The translations under genes were made by a program, and so were the position numbers. Below are positions 1 through 8,676 of a stretch of 64,000 bases of DNA, one piece after another. Origin of the DNA: Halobacteriovorax sp. DA5 (GTDB lineage: Bacteria > Bdellovibrionota > Bacteriovoracia > Bacteriovoracales > Bacteriovoracaceae). Location of the stretch: positions 496,001 through 560,000 of the forward strand of contig NZ_PPDJ01000001.1 of the NCBI RefSeq assembly GCF_002903145.1, in the 5' to 3' direction. The notes beneath the pieces were generated by a model. It did no database searches and was not told the DNA's origin. It worked only from the letters and a program-made list of their open reading frames with translations. Each line of letters opens with the position of its first letter. Position 1 is the stretch's first letter.

Positions 1-1
1 T

Positions 2-415
2 GTCTCTTCAGTTCTTTATCATTTTGGTTCAAAAGAAGAATTTATTACGACATGTGGTGAACACTGTATCAACTTACTCGCTGAGCAGATTAAAGAAATT
101 TCAAAACATACCTTTGATACTGTTGATGAGCTAAACCAAGTGATCAATCAAGGTGTTGAACAGGGTAAGGAAGCTATCGCAATTTGTGTCATGCTTCTTG
201 TTATCGACTCACCTGGCTTTAGAGAAATTTATGAAAATTATGTCTCGGATGCATATGTATCTGTTCATGGACAAGAGAATCCATTCTTATTAAATCTTAG
301 ATCATTTATTTCTTATATGATCTTTAAGAGAGTTGATCTAAAAGTAGCAAAAGAAAAATATGAGGGGAGTGGTATGGTAGAATTATTATGCCAATCCCCA
401 GTGAGTGCACTGTAG
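2..415 (+). CDS. TetR-family transcriptional regulator, C-terminal part (5' end outside window)
   Basis: The reading frame is open from base 2 and ends in TAG at 415, so the gene enters from the left. The first residues (VSSVLYHFGSKEEFI) match the end of the TetR helix-turn-helix, where a Gly-Val-Ser-x-x-x-x-Tyr-His-Phe-x-x-Lys-Glu pattern is typical. The remaining ~120 residues would be the helical ligand-binding and dimerisation domain, which is not conserved enough to name a ligand. A GTG codon at 140 lies inside the protein and is not a likely start. The gene converges on a CoA-transferase, and the two stop codons sit within one hairpin. The TetR call is fairly secure; the regulated target cannot be inferred. 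Confidence 0.75.
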   Translation, partial: VSSVLYHFGSKEEFITTCGEHCINLLAEQIKEISKHTFDTVDELNQVINQGVEQGKEAIAICVMLLVIDSPGFREIYENYVSDAYVSVHGQENPFLLNLRSFISYMIFKRVDLKVAKEKYEGSGMVELLCQSPVSAL

Positions 416-432
416 ATTATTTTCTACAGTGC
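407..432. terminator. 10-bp hairpin spanning both convergent stop codons
   Basis: GCACTGTAGA (407-416) pairs perfectly with TCTACAGTGC (423-432) around a 6-nt loop. It covers the TetR stop and the CoA-transferase stop. No strong T-run follows on either side, so it may be a shared bidirectional terminator or an mRNA 3'-end stabiliser. Confidence 0.45.
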
Positions 433-1691
433 GTTTCATGCCACATCTTTTCAAGATTCTCACGATCATCAGGATGAGCAATTCTAATCAACTCTTGTGC
501 TCTTTGATTAAGACTCTTTCCGTATAAATCAGCAATACCATACTCTGTAACAACATAGTGCATATGTGATCGAGTTGTTACGACACCTGCTCCTGACCTT
601 AATGTTGGAACAATCTTGGGGTAACCTTTAGCACTTCGTGAGTTGATAACAATAATAGGCTTACCCCCTTCAGAAAGTGAGGCGCCTCTCATAAAGTCCA
701 TCTGGCCACCAACTCCAGAGATAATACGATGGCCGATTGAGTCTGCACAGACCTGTCCTGTAAGATCAATCTCAACGGCACTATTGATCGCACATACTTT
801 TGGGTTTCTTCTAATGATACTTGGGTTATTTACATAGTCCGCTTCAAGTTGAATAACGCTTGGGTTGTCATTGATAAAATCATGTACATCTTTGCCTCCA
901 ACAATAAAGGCACTAACTGTTTTTCCACGGTGAACATTTTTGCATGAATTATTTACGGCGCCACTCTTAATTAAATCAAGAGCCCCGTTTGACCACATCT
1001 CTGTATGAATCCCTAGGTTCTTGTGATTCTTTAAACTAGCCAGAACTGCATCAGGAATTGATCCAATTCCCATTTGAAGAGTTGAGCCATCTTCAATAAG
1101 AGATGAAGTGAGCTGTCCTATCTTTAAATCCTCTTCACTCAAGCAAACTTCTTGATGGCCGACAATTTCGTGATCAATTTCAATCGCATAATCAATATCA
1201 TTAATATGAATAAAGCCATCACCATGAACACGAGGCATATGTGGATTAATTTGAGCAATAACAACTTTTGCACTACTTACTGCAGCCTTTGCAACATCAA
1301 CAGATGTACCTAGAGTGCAGTGCCCATGTTGATCTGGAGGACTGACGTGAATAAGTGCAAAGTCTAGAGGAATTCTACCGCTTCGAAATAAGTTTGGAAT
1401 TTCAGATAGAAAGCATGGAAGATAATCAACTCTTTGGTAGTCGATATGTTTTCTCACATTTCCGCCAACAAAGAGATTGAGAATTTTAAAGTTTTCACAA
1501 TATTCTTCATTTGCATATTTCGCATCACCGTGAGTATGTAGGTGAGTAAGTGTGACATCTTTTAATTTATGAGCATTTTCAAGTAACCCGTCAATTAGGG
1601 CCTGTGGCGTAGAATCACCACCATGAATAAAAATATTTGAATTAGAATATACTATCGATAAAGCTTCCGCTGCATTTGAAACAATTTTCAC
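417..1691 (-). CDS. Acetyl-CoA hydrolase/transferase family protein (4-hydroxybutyrate CoA-transferase type)
   Basis: About 424 residues. The family transfers CoA between an acyl-CoA and a carboxylate through a glutamyl-CoA intermediate. The sequence shows the HVSPPDQHGHCTLGTSVD segment (~residues 115-132) and the HTEMWSNG motif (~229-236), whose Glu (~231) is the expected catalytic residue. The N- and C-terminal halves correspond to the two CoA-transferase domains. I chose the GTG at 1691: AAGGAG (1697-1702) lies 5 nt upstream, whereas a GTG at 1697 would overlap that ribosome-binding site. It is cytoplasmic and probably acts in short-chain acyl-CoA metabolism. The exact acyl donor (acetate, butyrate or 4-hydroxybutyrate) cannot be read from sequence. 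Confidence 0.85.
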   Translation of the reverse strand: MKIVSNAAEALSIVYSNSNIFIHGGDSTPQALIDGLLENAHKLKDVTLTHLHTHGDAKYANEEYCENFKILNLFVGGNVRKHIDYQRVDYLPCFLSEIPNLFRSGRIPLDFALIHVSPPDQHGHCTLGTSVDVAKAAVSSAKVVIAQINPHMPRVHGDGFIHINDIDYAIEIDHEIVGHQEVCLSEEDLKIGQLTSSLIEDGSTLQMGIGSIPDAVLASLKNHKNLGIHTEMWSNGALDLIKSGAVNNSCKNVHRGKTVSAFIVGGKDVHDFINDNPSVIQLEADYVNNPSIIRRNPKVCAINSAVEIDLTGQVCADSIGHRIISGVGGQMDFMRGASLSEGGKPIIVINSRSAKGYPKIVPTLRSGAGVVTTRSHMHYVVTEYGIADLYGKSLNQRAQELIRIAHPDDRENLEKMWHETHCRK

Positions 1692-1804
1692 AAGCACTCC
1701 TTTGTGTTCATATTTTACGAAGATTTGGCCGAGATTTAAAGTATATTTGGTTACAATTTTTATATGCCATCTATTAAAAAATTAAGGTATAACCTCTAAC
1801 TATT

Positions 1805-3133
1805 ATGGTAGTTGCAACAACGAGTAAGAGACTCAAAGAACTTATTTATTTTACTATTCCACTTGTTATTGGCCAGGTTGGGCAGATGCTTTTTAACGTC
1901 GGTGATATTTTTGTTGCCGGACGCTATTCAACATCAGCAGTAGCATCTATTGGTGTTGCAGCAGGTATGTTATCTCCTTTTATAATGATTGGGATCTCAA
2001 CGTTATTTTCTGTCAGTGCAGTTACGGCAAGAATGCGTGGAGCTGATACGAATCCACACGAGAATGGCGTATGGGGAAGTGGAATGACTTTAGCACTTCT
2101 TTTAGGAAGTGTTATTTGTACGGCCCTTTATATCTTTACTTACTTTGTTGACTATATCGGTTTGAATAAAGAGATCGTACCTCTTGTTAAGACTTATCTT
2201 TATTGGGTAAATATCTCGATTATTCCTGCACTTATTTTTCAAATGATTAAGGAATATCTTCAAGCTTTTGATAAAACAATTTTTGCCAATGCTCTTATCA
2301 TTTTTATGAATGTCGTTAACCTCATTATGAACTACTGTTTAATGTTTGGGATTGGACCTATTCCTGAAATGGGAATAAAAGGTGCGGCAATTGCAACTGT
2401 TGTAACTCGCTTTATTCTAGCTTTAATTATTTATGTTTATGCTTATCGAGTACTTCCAATTGAAACGCATTTTAGTAAGAAGTCTTTTAAGGAATTGATA
2501 AAACTTGGAATACCAGTTGGTCTTGGAACTTTTATTGAAGTATTAATGTTCTCAACTGTTACTGTCTTAGTTGGACGCATGAGTCTTGTTGCATCAGCGT
2601 CTCACAACATTGTTCTAACAATTGCGGGACTAACTTTTATGGTTCCTCTTGCCATCAATGGCGCGGCAGGGGTTAAGGTCGGCTACGCTCTTGGTAGAAA
2701 AGATATGGAGATGATTAAGAATTATGCCTATGGGTGTATCTTTATGGCCGTATCTTATATGGTCATAACGGCAATATGCTATTTCTTCTTTCATGAATTC
2801 TTAATGGGACTCTTCACGACTGATCAGGCCGTTGTTCTTTATGGATCAGGACTATTCTTATATGTTGCTTTATTTCAAATACCAGATGGACTACAAGTCG
2901 CAATGTGGGGAGTCTTAAGAGGGCTTGGTATGAGTAAGCAACCAATGCTCTATTCGTTTTGCGGTTATTGGCTAATTGCAATTCCTGTTGGGATTTATTT
3001 AAGCTATCAACACGGAATGGAAGCAGCTGGTTTATGGGCGGGACTTGCAATAGGACTTACTATCGTTTCAATGATTCTCTCGCTTTTATTTAAAAAGAGA
3101 ATTGGTGAACTTTCTAAGGAATGGGGCGTTTAG
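1805..3133 (+). CDS. MATE-family multidrug/toxin efflux transporter (NorM-like)
   Basis: The 442 residues contain about 12 hydrophobic segments, the usual MATE length and topology. The N-terminus (IPLVIGQVGQMLFNVGD) and the GLGTFIEV segment near the start of the second half are typical MatE-repeat signatures. It is an inner-membrane Na+- or H+-coupled antiporter exporting cationic drugs or metabolites. The coding ends of this gene and the downstream receiver gene overlap by 4 bp in convergent orientation. Substrate and coupling ion are unknown. It is clearly different from the second MATE protein of the window (30.3 kb), which is closer to DinF. Confidence 0.88.
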   Translation: MVVATTSKRLKELIYFTIPLVIGQVGQMLFNVGDIFVAGRYSTSAVASIGVAAGMLSPFIMIGISTLFSVSAVTARMRGADTNPHENGVWGSGMTLALLLGSVICTALYIFTYFVDYIGLNKEIVPLVKTYLYWVNISIIPALIFQMIKEYLQAFDKTIFANALIIFMNVVNLIMNYCLMFGIGPIPEMGIKGAAIATVVTRFILALIIYVYAYRVLPIETHFSKKSFKELIKLGIPVGLGTFIEVLMFSTVTVLVGRMSLVASASHNIVLTIAGLTFMVPLAINGAAGVKVGYALGRKDMEMIKNYAYGCIFMAVSYMVITAICYFFFHEFLMGLFTTDQAVVLYGSGLFLYVALFQIPDGLQVAMWGVLRGLGMSKQPMLYSFCGYWLIAIPVGIYLSYQHGMEAAGLWAGLAIGLTIVSMILSLLFKKRIGELSKEWGV

Positions 3134-3513
3134 GATTCTGATTGCTGCTTTAGTTTTTCTTCAATATAGAGAATGACTTTGTCGAAGTCGAACGGCTTCG
3201 TCATAAGATCAACAGCACCTAGCTCCTTTGCTCTTTGTGCATTTAATTCGTCAATGAAGCCTGTAATAATTAAAACTGGAGGTGTTGGAGCATTAAGCTT
3301 TCCAATTTCTTCCAAAAGTTTTAGGCCATCCATTTTTGGCATTTTTAGATCAGTGATGACAAAGTCGACAGGATTATGTTTTGCATAGTCTAGGGCCAAC
3401 TCACCATTTTTGACACCTATGGTTTCATAACCAAATGACTCAAAGGTTTCCACGTAGATATCATTTAATGTCGGTTCATCTTCGGCGACCAAGACCCTCT
3501 TCTTAGCTAACAT
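3130..3513 (-). CDS. Single-domain response regulator (CheY-like receiver)
   Basis: The 127 residues form one receiver domain with no output domain. All the key residues are present: acidic pair E11-D12, phospho-acceptor D55 in VITDLKMPKMDG, T84 (LIITG) and K106 (TKPFD). It would relay phosphate to, or from, histidine kinases or bind a target protein directly. It is monocistronic and convergent with the MATE gene. None of the orphan histidine kinases in this window is adjacent, but it could be a partner of one (7.3, 38.9, 41.3 or 46.1 kb). The receiver call is certain; its pathway is not. Confidence 0.93.
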   Translation of the reverse strand: MLAKKRVLVAEDEPTLNDIYVETFESFGYETIGVKNGELALDYAKHNPVDFVITDLKMPKMDGLKLLEEIGKLNAPTPPVLIITGFIDELNAQRAKELGAVDLMTKPFDFDKVILYIEEKLKQQSES

Positions 3514-3712
3514 ATAAAAATTGTATTTAATCTTTCTACCTAAGGCAAACGTATAAATAAAAACTGTGTTTTAAATCACGTAATACAGTTATTCTAGATA
3601 GTTACGTGAGTTAACCAAGGGCCAATTTTTTTGATTTTAATGCCCATTTTTTGCCAAAATTGACGAGAACTCTCTTGAGGTTAAGGCAAAAATTAAGATT
3701 TTTTTTCGTAAA

Positions 3713-3730
3713 AACTGACACTTGTCAGTT
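3713..3730. promoter_or_regulatory. Perfect 8-bp inverted repeat upstream of the CBS gene (possible operator)
   Basis: AACTGACA (3713-3720) and TGTCAGTT (3723-3730) form a dyad with a 2-nt spacer, 48 nt upstream of the CBS-protein start. There is no T-run, so it looks more like a protein-binding site than a terminator. The binding protein is unknown. Confidence 0.4.
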
Positions 3731-3777
3731 ACCAATTAGTCCATTGTGCTAATCTAAATTTAATTTAGGAGGCATGT

Positions 3778-4197
3778 ATGAAGCATATATCAGTCGAAGA
3801 ATTTACTACTCCCGCAGTTCACGTTGTTGATCAAAATGCCAGTATCGATATCGCTTTTAAGATTATGAAAGATAATGGAATTAGGCATCTTCCTGTAAGT
3901 GACGGGAATCAAATTGTGGGAATCATTTCAGAAAGAGATGTTATGTCAATTTATGGAAAGAGCTGGTGTGATGGAGTTTTAGTTAAAGACTTCATGAATG
4001 AATCTGTTCTTGCTGTTAACAAGGACGATAGCTTAGGTGAAGTAGCTTATCAGCTATCAAGTAATAAAGTTGGCTCAGCAATTGTACTTAATAATAGAAA
4101 TCGTGTGTACGGTATTTTTACTGTTACAGATGCACTAAATGCTTTAGTCGAAGTTTTTGTCGATGACGCTTATAAGAGAAGTGATCTTAGAAATTAA
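3778..4197 (+). CDS. Two-CBS-domain protein
   Basis: The 139 residues are made almost entirely of two tandem CBS domains (roughly 7-60 and 70-130), recognisable from the repeated DNGIRHLPV...IVGIISERD and NKVGSAIVL...VYGIFTVTD patterns. Stand-alone CBS pairs bind adenine nucleotides or S-adenosyl compounds and often act in stress or energy sensing. A strong AGGAGG (3767-3772) precedes the ATG. An inverted repeat at 3713-3730 suggests regulated transcription. The last 11 bp overlap the convergent cyclase-family gene. The partner protein and ligand are not evident. Confidence 0.9.
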   Translation: MKHISVEEFTTPAVHVVDQNASIDIAFKIMKDNGIRHLPVSDGNQIVGIISERDVMSIYGKSWCDGVLVKDFMNESVLAVNKDDSLGEVAYQLSSNKVGSAIVLNNRNRVYGIFTVTDALNALVEVFVDDAYKRSDLRN

Positions 4198-4891
4198 TTT
4201 CATCCTTCTTGAAGAGAACCGGACATACCGGTGACTCTGAAGCTAAGTGTAGTGGGAGTGGAAAGCCTGAAAAGAAGTACTTTCCAGCAGGCACGTCGTC
4301 TAGTTTTAAATTTTCAAAAATGGCAGCTTGCTTAAAAAGTGTATTATGAATCGGCCTATTTCTGCTCCCTGGACAAAAGTCAGAAGACTTCCAAGAAGTA
4401 CCATACATATCAAAGTTAGGGTTTTGTAATAAGTAGTCAGCACTTTCTTGTGAAAGTGTTAAGACGTAATTAGGGTCGTGCAGTTGTGATTTGTTTATTG
4501 GCATTTCTTCGACTGACAAAATCAACTTGCATGGAATCTCATCTCCAAGCTCGGACTTAAGCTCACTTAGTGAGACTTCCCAATGGTAAATACCATCAAG
4601 GCCTTCTACAGGTTTCCAGTTTTTTCCTTTTAGTTTTACGACAACTACTGGCCCAAAAAATGAATTTATTTGCTTCTTAAAATAGTCATCGACGCTCATC
4701 CCATTTTTCATAGTGTGAGATTGTGCTTCCATATGAGTGAGACTATGTGGTTTTAAAGTATGAGCATCATAATTTACTGGAGGACCTTTTGGATCATTCA
4801 TCGAGTAAATATTCTCTCGCTTATAGCCTTGACCTTCAAACCACATTCCAGGCATTGATTCTGTAATAATTGGACTTAGGATATAAGGCAT
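4187..4891 (-). CDS. Cyclase/kynurenine-formamidase-family hydrolase with altered metal motif
   Basis: The 234 residues align with the cyclase family (PF04199). Its metal-binding signature, normally HxGTHxDxPxH, reads HSLTHMEAQSH here (H49, H53, E55, H59): the Gly-Thr becomes Leu-Thr, Asp becomes Glu and Pro becomes Gln. All three His are kept, so metal binding is plausible, but the substrate may not be N-formylkynurenine. GGAG lies about 6 nt before the ATG. No kynurenine-pathway genes are nearby. It is divergent from the PaiB-like gene and overlaps the CBS gene tail to tail. Predicted to be cytoplasmic. Confidence 0.7.
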   Translation of the reverse strand: MPYILSPIITESMPGMWFEGQGYKRENIYSMNDPKGPPVNYDAHTLKPHSLTHMEAQSHTMKNGMSVDDYFKKQINSFFGPVVVVKLKGKNWKPVEGLDGIYHWEVSLSELKSELGDEIPCKLILSVEEMPINKSQLHDPNYVLTLSQESADYLLQNPNFDMYGTSWKSSDFCPGSRNRPIHNTLFKQAAIFENLKLDDVPAGKYFFSGFPLPLHLASESPVCPVLFKKDEINF

Positions 4892-4953
4892 TTTAACTCC
4901 GGTGTTTATTGAGTTATCATTGTAGCATTAATAAATGAATTAGAGGTAGTAGA

Positions 4954-5577
4954 ATGCATATACCAAAGCTATTCAAGCAGGAAGATAGGACCGAGTTAAT
5001 AAAGCAGATGAAGGAGACGACATTTGCGAATCTGATATCAAACGGAACTGAAGGGATTGAGGTTAATCATCTTCCACTTTGCGTTGTCGAAGAAGAGGGG
5101 AAGCTATTCTTATTTGGACATATTGCAAGAGCAAATTCTCTTTGGAAATCGACACTTGATAACAGTGAGGTTGTAACTACCTTCAATGGCCCTCATTGTT
5201 ACATTTCTCCTAATCATTACCCAACTAAGAAAGAGACTGGTAAAGCTGTTCCAACATGGAACTATATTGTTGTTCATGCTCGTGGAAAAATTTCATTTAT
5301 TGAAGATAAGGAGTGGATTCTTAATTCGATTGAGATGCTTACTAATGAACAGGAAGAAGGAGGCCACAATCCTTGGAAGGTTGAAGATGCTCCTCGTGAT
5401 TATACACAAAAGCTTCTGGCCGCAATTATTGGAATTAAAATTGAAGTAACCTCTCTTGAAGGGCAGTGGAAACTTAGCCAAAACCAACCAGTTGAAAATA
5501 GACAAGGAGTGATCTCTGCTCTTAGTTCCTCAGATGATCCTTATCAAAGAGAAGTCGCTCAAAGAATGAAATTATAA
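4954..5577 (+). CDS. PaiB-family FMN-binding negative transcriptional regulator
   Basis: At 207 residues it is the normal length for PaiB (Bacillus PaiB represses sporulation and protease genes). Characteristic segments are visible: NHLPLCV near residue 38, FNGPHCYISP near 78, VPTWNYIVVHARG near 98 and NPWKVEDAPRDYTQKLLAAIIGI near 138-160. The fold is the split-barrel flavin-reductase type. The role as a DNA-binding repressor is known only for a few members; many homologues may simply bind FMN. The AGAGG ribosome-binding site is well placed. A terminator follows at 5601-5630, so the gene is probably monocistronic. Confidence 0.88.
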   Translation: MHIPKLFKQEDRTELIKQMKETTFANLISNGTEGIEVNHLPLCVVEEEGKLFLFGHIARANSLWKSTLDNSEVVTTFNGPHCYISPNHYPTKKETGKAVPTWNYIVVHARGKISFIEDKEWILNSIEMLTNEQEEGGHNPWKVEDAPRDYTQKLLAAIIGIKIEVTSLEGQWKLSQNQPVENRQGVISALSSSDDPYQREVAQRMKL

Positions 5578-5883
5578 ATCTATCGTGGTGTGATGATATA
5601 AAAAAAGGTCAGTATTAAACTGACCCTTTTGTTGATAGATTAATTTTTTTGGCATTTCTCATATAATTCTCCTTGAGTTGATTTCCTATGAATTAAGTAT
5701 ATGTCTCAAAAAGAATTTTTAAGTTTGTTTCGAGTCTAATTTCTGCAAAGTGATTGTGAGTTTTTTGTTAGTCGTATTGAATACTCAACTATGATAACCT
5801 TTCTTTTATCAATATTAAACATTCTTAACTATTAAAACGTCGATAGGTAGTACACGAAATTTAATTATAAAAAGGATGTATCG
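5578..5883. other. 306-bp intergenic region
   Basis: It holds the terminator at 5601-5630 and an AT-rich stretch that must contain the promoter of the downstream nuclease gene. A TATGAT hexamer at 5790-5795 is a possible -10 element, but no well-spaced -35 is visible. No coding signal was seen. Confidence 0.5.
5601..5630. terminator. Rho-independent terminator, likely bidirectional
   Basis: GGTCAGT (5607-5613) and ACTGACC (5619-5625) form the stem, flanked by A6 on the left and CTTTT on the right. It ends the PaiB-like transcript. Confidence 0.85.
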
Positions 5884-7317
5884 ATGAGAATTACTTTTCT
5901 TGGAGCAGCTGGTGGTGTTACTGGATCTAAAACTTTGTTAAAAGTTGGGAAGGATTATAAAGAGCAGTATCTTGTTGACTATGGACTCTATCAAGGGGCC
6001 AAGGAAAATCGTGAACGCAATTGGATGTCGTATCATGGTGCCAGTAAGCTAAGTGCAGTTTTTTTAACACATGCACATATTGATCATTCCGGCCTTTTAC
6101 CTCGTCTATATCGGGATGGTTTTCGAGGTAAGGTTTATTGTACAAGGGAAACATTTAGGCTTTGTCAGATCTTATTAATGGATTCGGCCCGTATTCATGA
6201 AGAAGATGCTAAATATGCAAATCGAAAAAAAATTTCAAGACACAAGCCGGCCCTTCCTTTATATACAACGCAGGAAGCTCAAGCTGTTCTTGAACACTTT
6301 GAAGTTGTGGATTTCGAACAAGAGCTGACAGTTTCTAAAAATATTGCAATTACTTTTTTCTGGGCCGGCCATATTCTTGGAGCAAGCTTTATTCGAGTCC
6401 GCTATAGAGCAGCTACTGGTGAAGTGAAAACAATCGTTTTTTCTGGAGATGTTGGGCATAAGAGAAATATCCTTTTAAACGAACCTCAAGTTATCTGTGA
6501 AACTGATTATCTTGTTTTAGAGTCTACATATGGAGATAGGCTACATGCCCGTATTCCTGCAAAAGAAGTTTTAGGAATGTATCTAAATACAATTTTAAAG
6601 CGCGGTGGAGTTGCGGTTATACCCGCATTCTCAGTTGGTCGTACACAAGATATTCTCTATCTTATTAAAGAATTGATGAATGAAGAGGCCATCCCTAGTG
6701 TAGCTGTTCATTTAGATAGCCCACTTTCTAAGAAAGCTAACCGTATATTTAATGATTGTTTTCGAAAGGGTCATGTCAAAGATAATGTAACAGAGGATAT
6801 CGATATTTATCCTGATACATTTGAAGAAATCGAAGATGTTGAAGATTCAAAGGCCCTTATGGAAAAGTCTGGACCTCGTATTATCGTTAGTGCTTCAGGG
6901 ATGATTGATGGTGGGAGAGTTGTGTATCATGTAATGAAGCATATTGTGGATGAAGATAGTGGAATAATTTTAGTTGGCTTCCAACCTGAAGGAACGAAAG
7001 GTCGTATTCTAATTGATGGTGAAAAAGAACTCCATATGCATAAACAGAGACTTCCAGTTCGAGCTAGTATATTTTATATCGATTCATTATCTGCGCATGG
7101 TGATTACTTAGATCTTATCGGATGGCTAAATGAATCACGTATTTCACCTAAGCTTGTTATTTTAAATCATGGTGAAGAAAAGGCATCAAGTCATTTTAAA
7201 ACTCTTCTCGAATCTCAGTTAAGTCTTAGGACAACGATTGCAACCTTAGGGGAGGAATTTGATTTAGAGAATATTTATGATAATCAAACAAAGGTCGCAA
7301 GTAAGTTAGCAGCGTGA
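5884..7317 (+). CDS. MBL-fold/beta-CASP ribonuclease-like protein
   Basis: The 477 residues form a metallo-beta-lactamase domain with a beta-CASP insertion, the architecture of CPSF-73-type RNA nucleases. The zinc signature HAHIDH (H63, H65, D67, H68) is intact. Later motifs include the STYGDR segment, the PAFSVGRTQDIL segment, SASGMIDGGR and the C-terminal LSAHGD and NHGE motifs. The expected role is RNA processing or decay in the cytoplasm. An AAGGATG ribosome-binding site precedes the ATG. It lies 12 nt upstream of a histidine kinase gene and is probably co-transcribed with it, an unusual pairing. It is not RNase J, because the order and length differ and no C-terminal extension is present. 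Confidence 0.88.
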   Translation: MRITFLGAAGGVTGSKTLLKVGKDYKEQYLVDYGLYQGAKENRERNWMSYHGASKLSAVFLTHAHIDHSGLLPRLYRDGFRGKVYCTRETFRLCQILLMDSARIHEEDAKYANRKKISRHKPALPLYTTQEAQAVLEHFEVVDFEQELTVSKNIAITFFWAGHILGASFIRVRYRAATGEVKTIVFSGDVGHKRNILLNEPQVICETDYLVLESTYGDRLHARIPAKEVLGMYLNTILKRGGVAVIPAFSVGRTQDILYLIKELMNEEAIPSVAVHLDSPLSKKANRIFNDCFRKGHVKDNVTEDIDIYPDTFEEIEDVEDSKALMEKSGPRIIVSASGMIDGGRVVYHVMKHIVDEDSGIILVGFQPEGTKGRILIDGEKELHMHKQRLPVRASIFYIDSLSAHGDYLDLIGWLNESRISPKLVILNHGEEKASSHFKTLLESQLSLRTTIATLGEEFDLENIYDNQTKVASKLAA

Positions 7318-7329
7318 GGTAAGAGGTTA

Positions 7330-8676
7330 ATGAAGATTGATTATGAAAGAGGAATTACATATAAGTATCTTATTGCTTTCGTATCGATTGTCTTATTCAC
7401 TATAATTGCTCAAGCTTTAATGCAATTTCTCATTCTTCAACAGGAAAGTTACTCCCAGGTTATTAACTTAGCTGGTCGCCAACGTATGCTAAGTCAAAGA
7501 CTTGCTAAGCAGTCTTTAATTTATTCTTTTAATACTAGTGTTGAGCCAAGGAGTGAAGTAAGTAAAGAGATCCTTGTCACAAAAGAATTACTGTTTTCTA
7601 CTCATGAGGATTTGAAAAATGGTAGTGAAGATAAGGGAATAGCTCCTGCATTTTCGCCAAATATTAAGCAGCAGTATGCAGATCTCGATCCCATTTTAAG
7701 TAGTATTGATAGGAATATTAACTGTATCGTAAACTTGTGTGAGAATCAAAAGAAAAGCCTTGAAGAGATTGTCAAAGATACAGATTTATTTTTAAAAAAT
7801 ATGAATAAGATAGTTTTTGAGTCTGCAGATTATTCTAAAACGAAAATATTAAATTTAAGTAAAATAGAGCTGCTTTTATTCTCATTAATCATTCTTCTAT
7901 TAATTTACGAATTTTTTAAAATTCTTATTCCTATTAAAAGAAAGCTTGTTAGTCAATTAAAAGAACTACAACAAAAAGATCAAGTGATTACTCACAGTTC
8001 AAAGCTTGCGGCCATTGGGGAACTAGCCGCTGGTGTTGGCCATGAGATTAATGGGCCACTAACAATTATAAAGGGATACCTTGCCCGACTAAAAAAAGAG
8101 AACTTCAAATCTAATGAGCATGAAGATTATATCGTAAAGTCATTAGAGAAAATAGAATCGTCAGCAACACAGATTGAAAATATTGTTAAAGGATTAAGGA
8201 ATTTTTCTCGCAAGGATGGACAAGGATTAGTTTTATTTGATCTATCTGCAGTCTTAAATGACTGTATCCTTATGATTGAAGAGATATATGAACACTATGG
8301 GATTAGCGTGTCATTTGAAAATTCTTTAGGTGAGTTACAGGTGAAAGGAAGTCCTGGAAAGATACAACAAGTTGTGATGAATTTACTTACCAATGCTAGA
8401 GATGCTCTTGAGCAGAGTGAGGTAAAGCAGATCAAAGTAACTCTCACTAGTCGTGACGATAAGGCCGTTATTGAAGTTTCTGATAGTGGTGCAGGGATTA
8501 GTGAAGAGAATAAACGAAAAATTTTTGAACCATACTTTACAACTAAGGAGTATGGAAAAGGAAGTGGATTAGGTTTATCTCTATCTCATAATTTCATCAA
8601 GGAGCATGGTGGTTCAATTACCATTGATTCAGATCCTGGGGGGGGAACAACTTTTAGAATTGAAATTCCTCTTTAA
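7330..8676 (+). CDS. Membrane sensor histidine kinase with PilJ-N-type sensor domain
   Basis: 448 residues. A transmembrane helix (~13-36) is followed by a periplasmic helical domain beginning NLAGRQRMLSQRLAKQ, the hallmark of the type IV pili methyl-accepting N-terminal domain (PF13675), which is also found in nitrate sensors. A second transmembrane helix (~180-198) follows, then the dimerisation helix with H238 in AAGVGHEINGPL and a full ATP-binding domain (N, DSGAGI, GSGLGLSL). The kinase is of the NtrB/PhoR-like class (HEINxPL). It follows the beta-CASP gene by 12 nt and shares a TTAA with the convergent protease gene. No cognate regulator is adjacent. The ligand is unknown. Confidence 0.9.
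   Translation: MKIDYERGITYKYLIAFVSIVLFTIIAQALMQFLILQQESYSQVINLAGRQRMLSQRLAKQSLIYSFNTSVEPRSEVSKEILVTKELLFSTHEDLKNGSEDKGIAPAFSPNIKQQYADLDPILSSIDRNINCIVNLCENQKKSLEEIVKDTDLFLKNMNKIVFESADYSKTKILNLSKIELLLFSLIILLLIYEFFKILIPIKRKLVSQLKELQQKDQVITHSSKLAAIGELAAGVGHEINGPLTIIKGYLARLKKENFKSNEHEDYIVKSLEKIESSATQIENIVKGLRNFSRKDGQGLVLFDLSAVLNDCILMIEEIYEHYGISVSFENSLGELQVKGSPGKIQQVVMNLLTNARDALEQSEVKQIKVTLTSRDDKAVIEVSDSGAGISEENKRKIFEPYFTTKEYGKGSGLGLSLSHNFIKEHGGSITIDSDPGGGTTFRIEIPL

Noticed and set aside
3722..3755. Possible promoter TTGTCA...TAATCT before the CBS gene
   Set aside because: Spacing of 22 nt between the hexamers is too long for a normal sigma-70 promoter.
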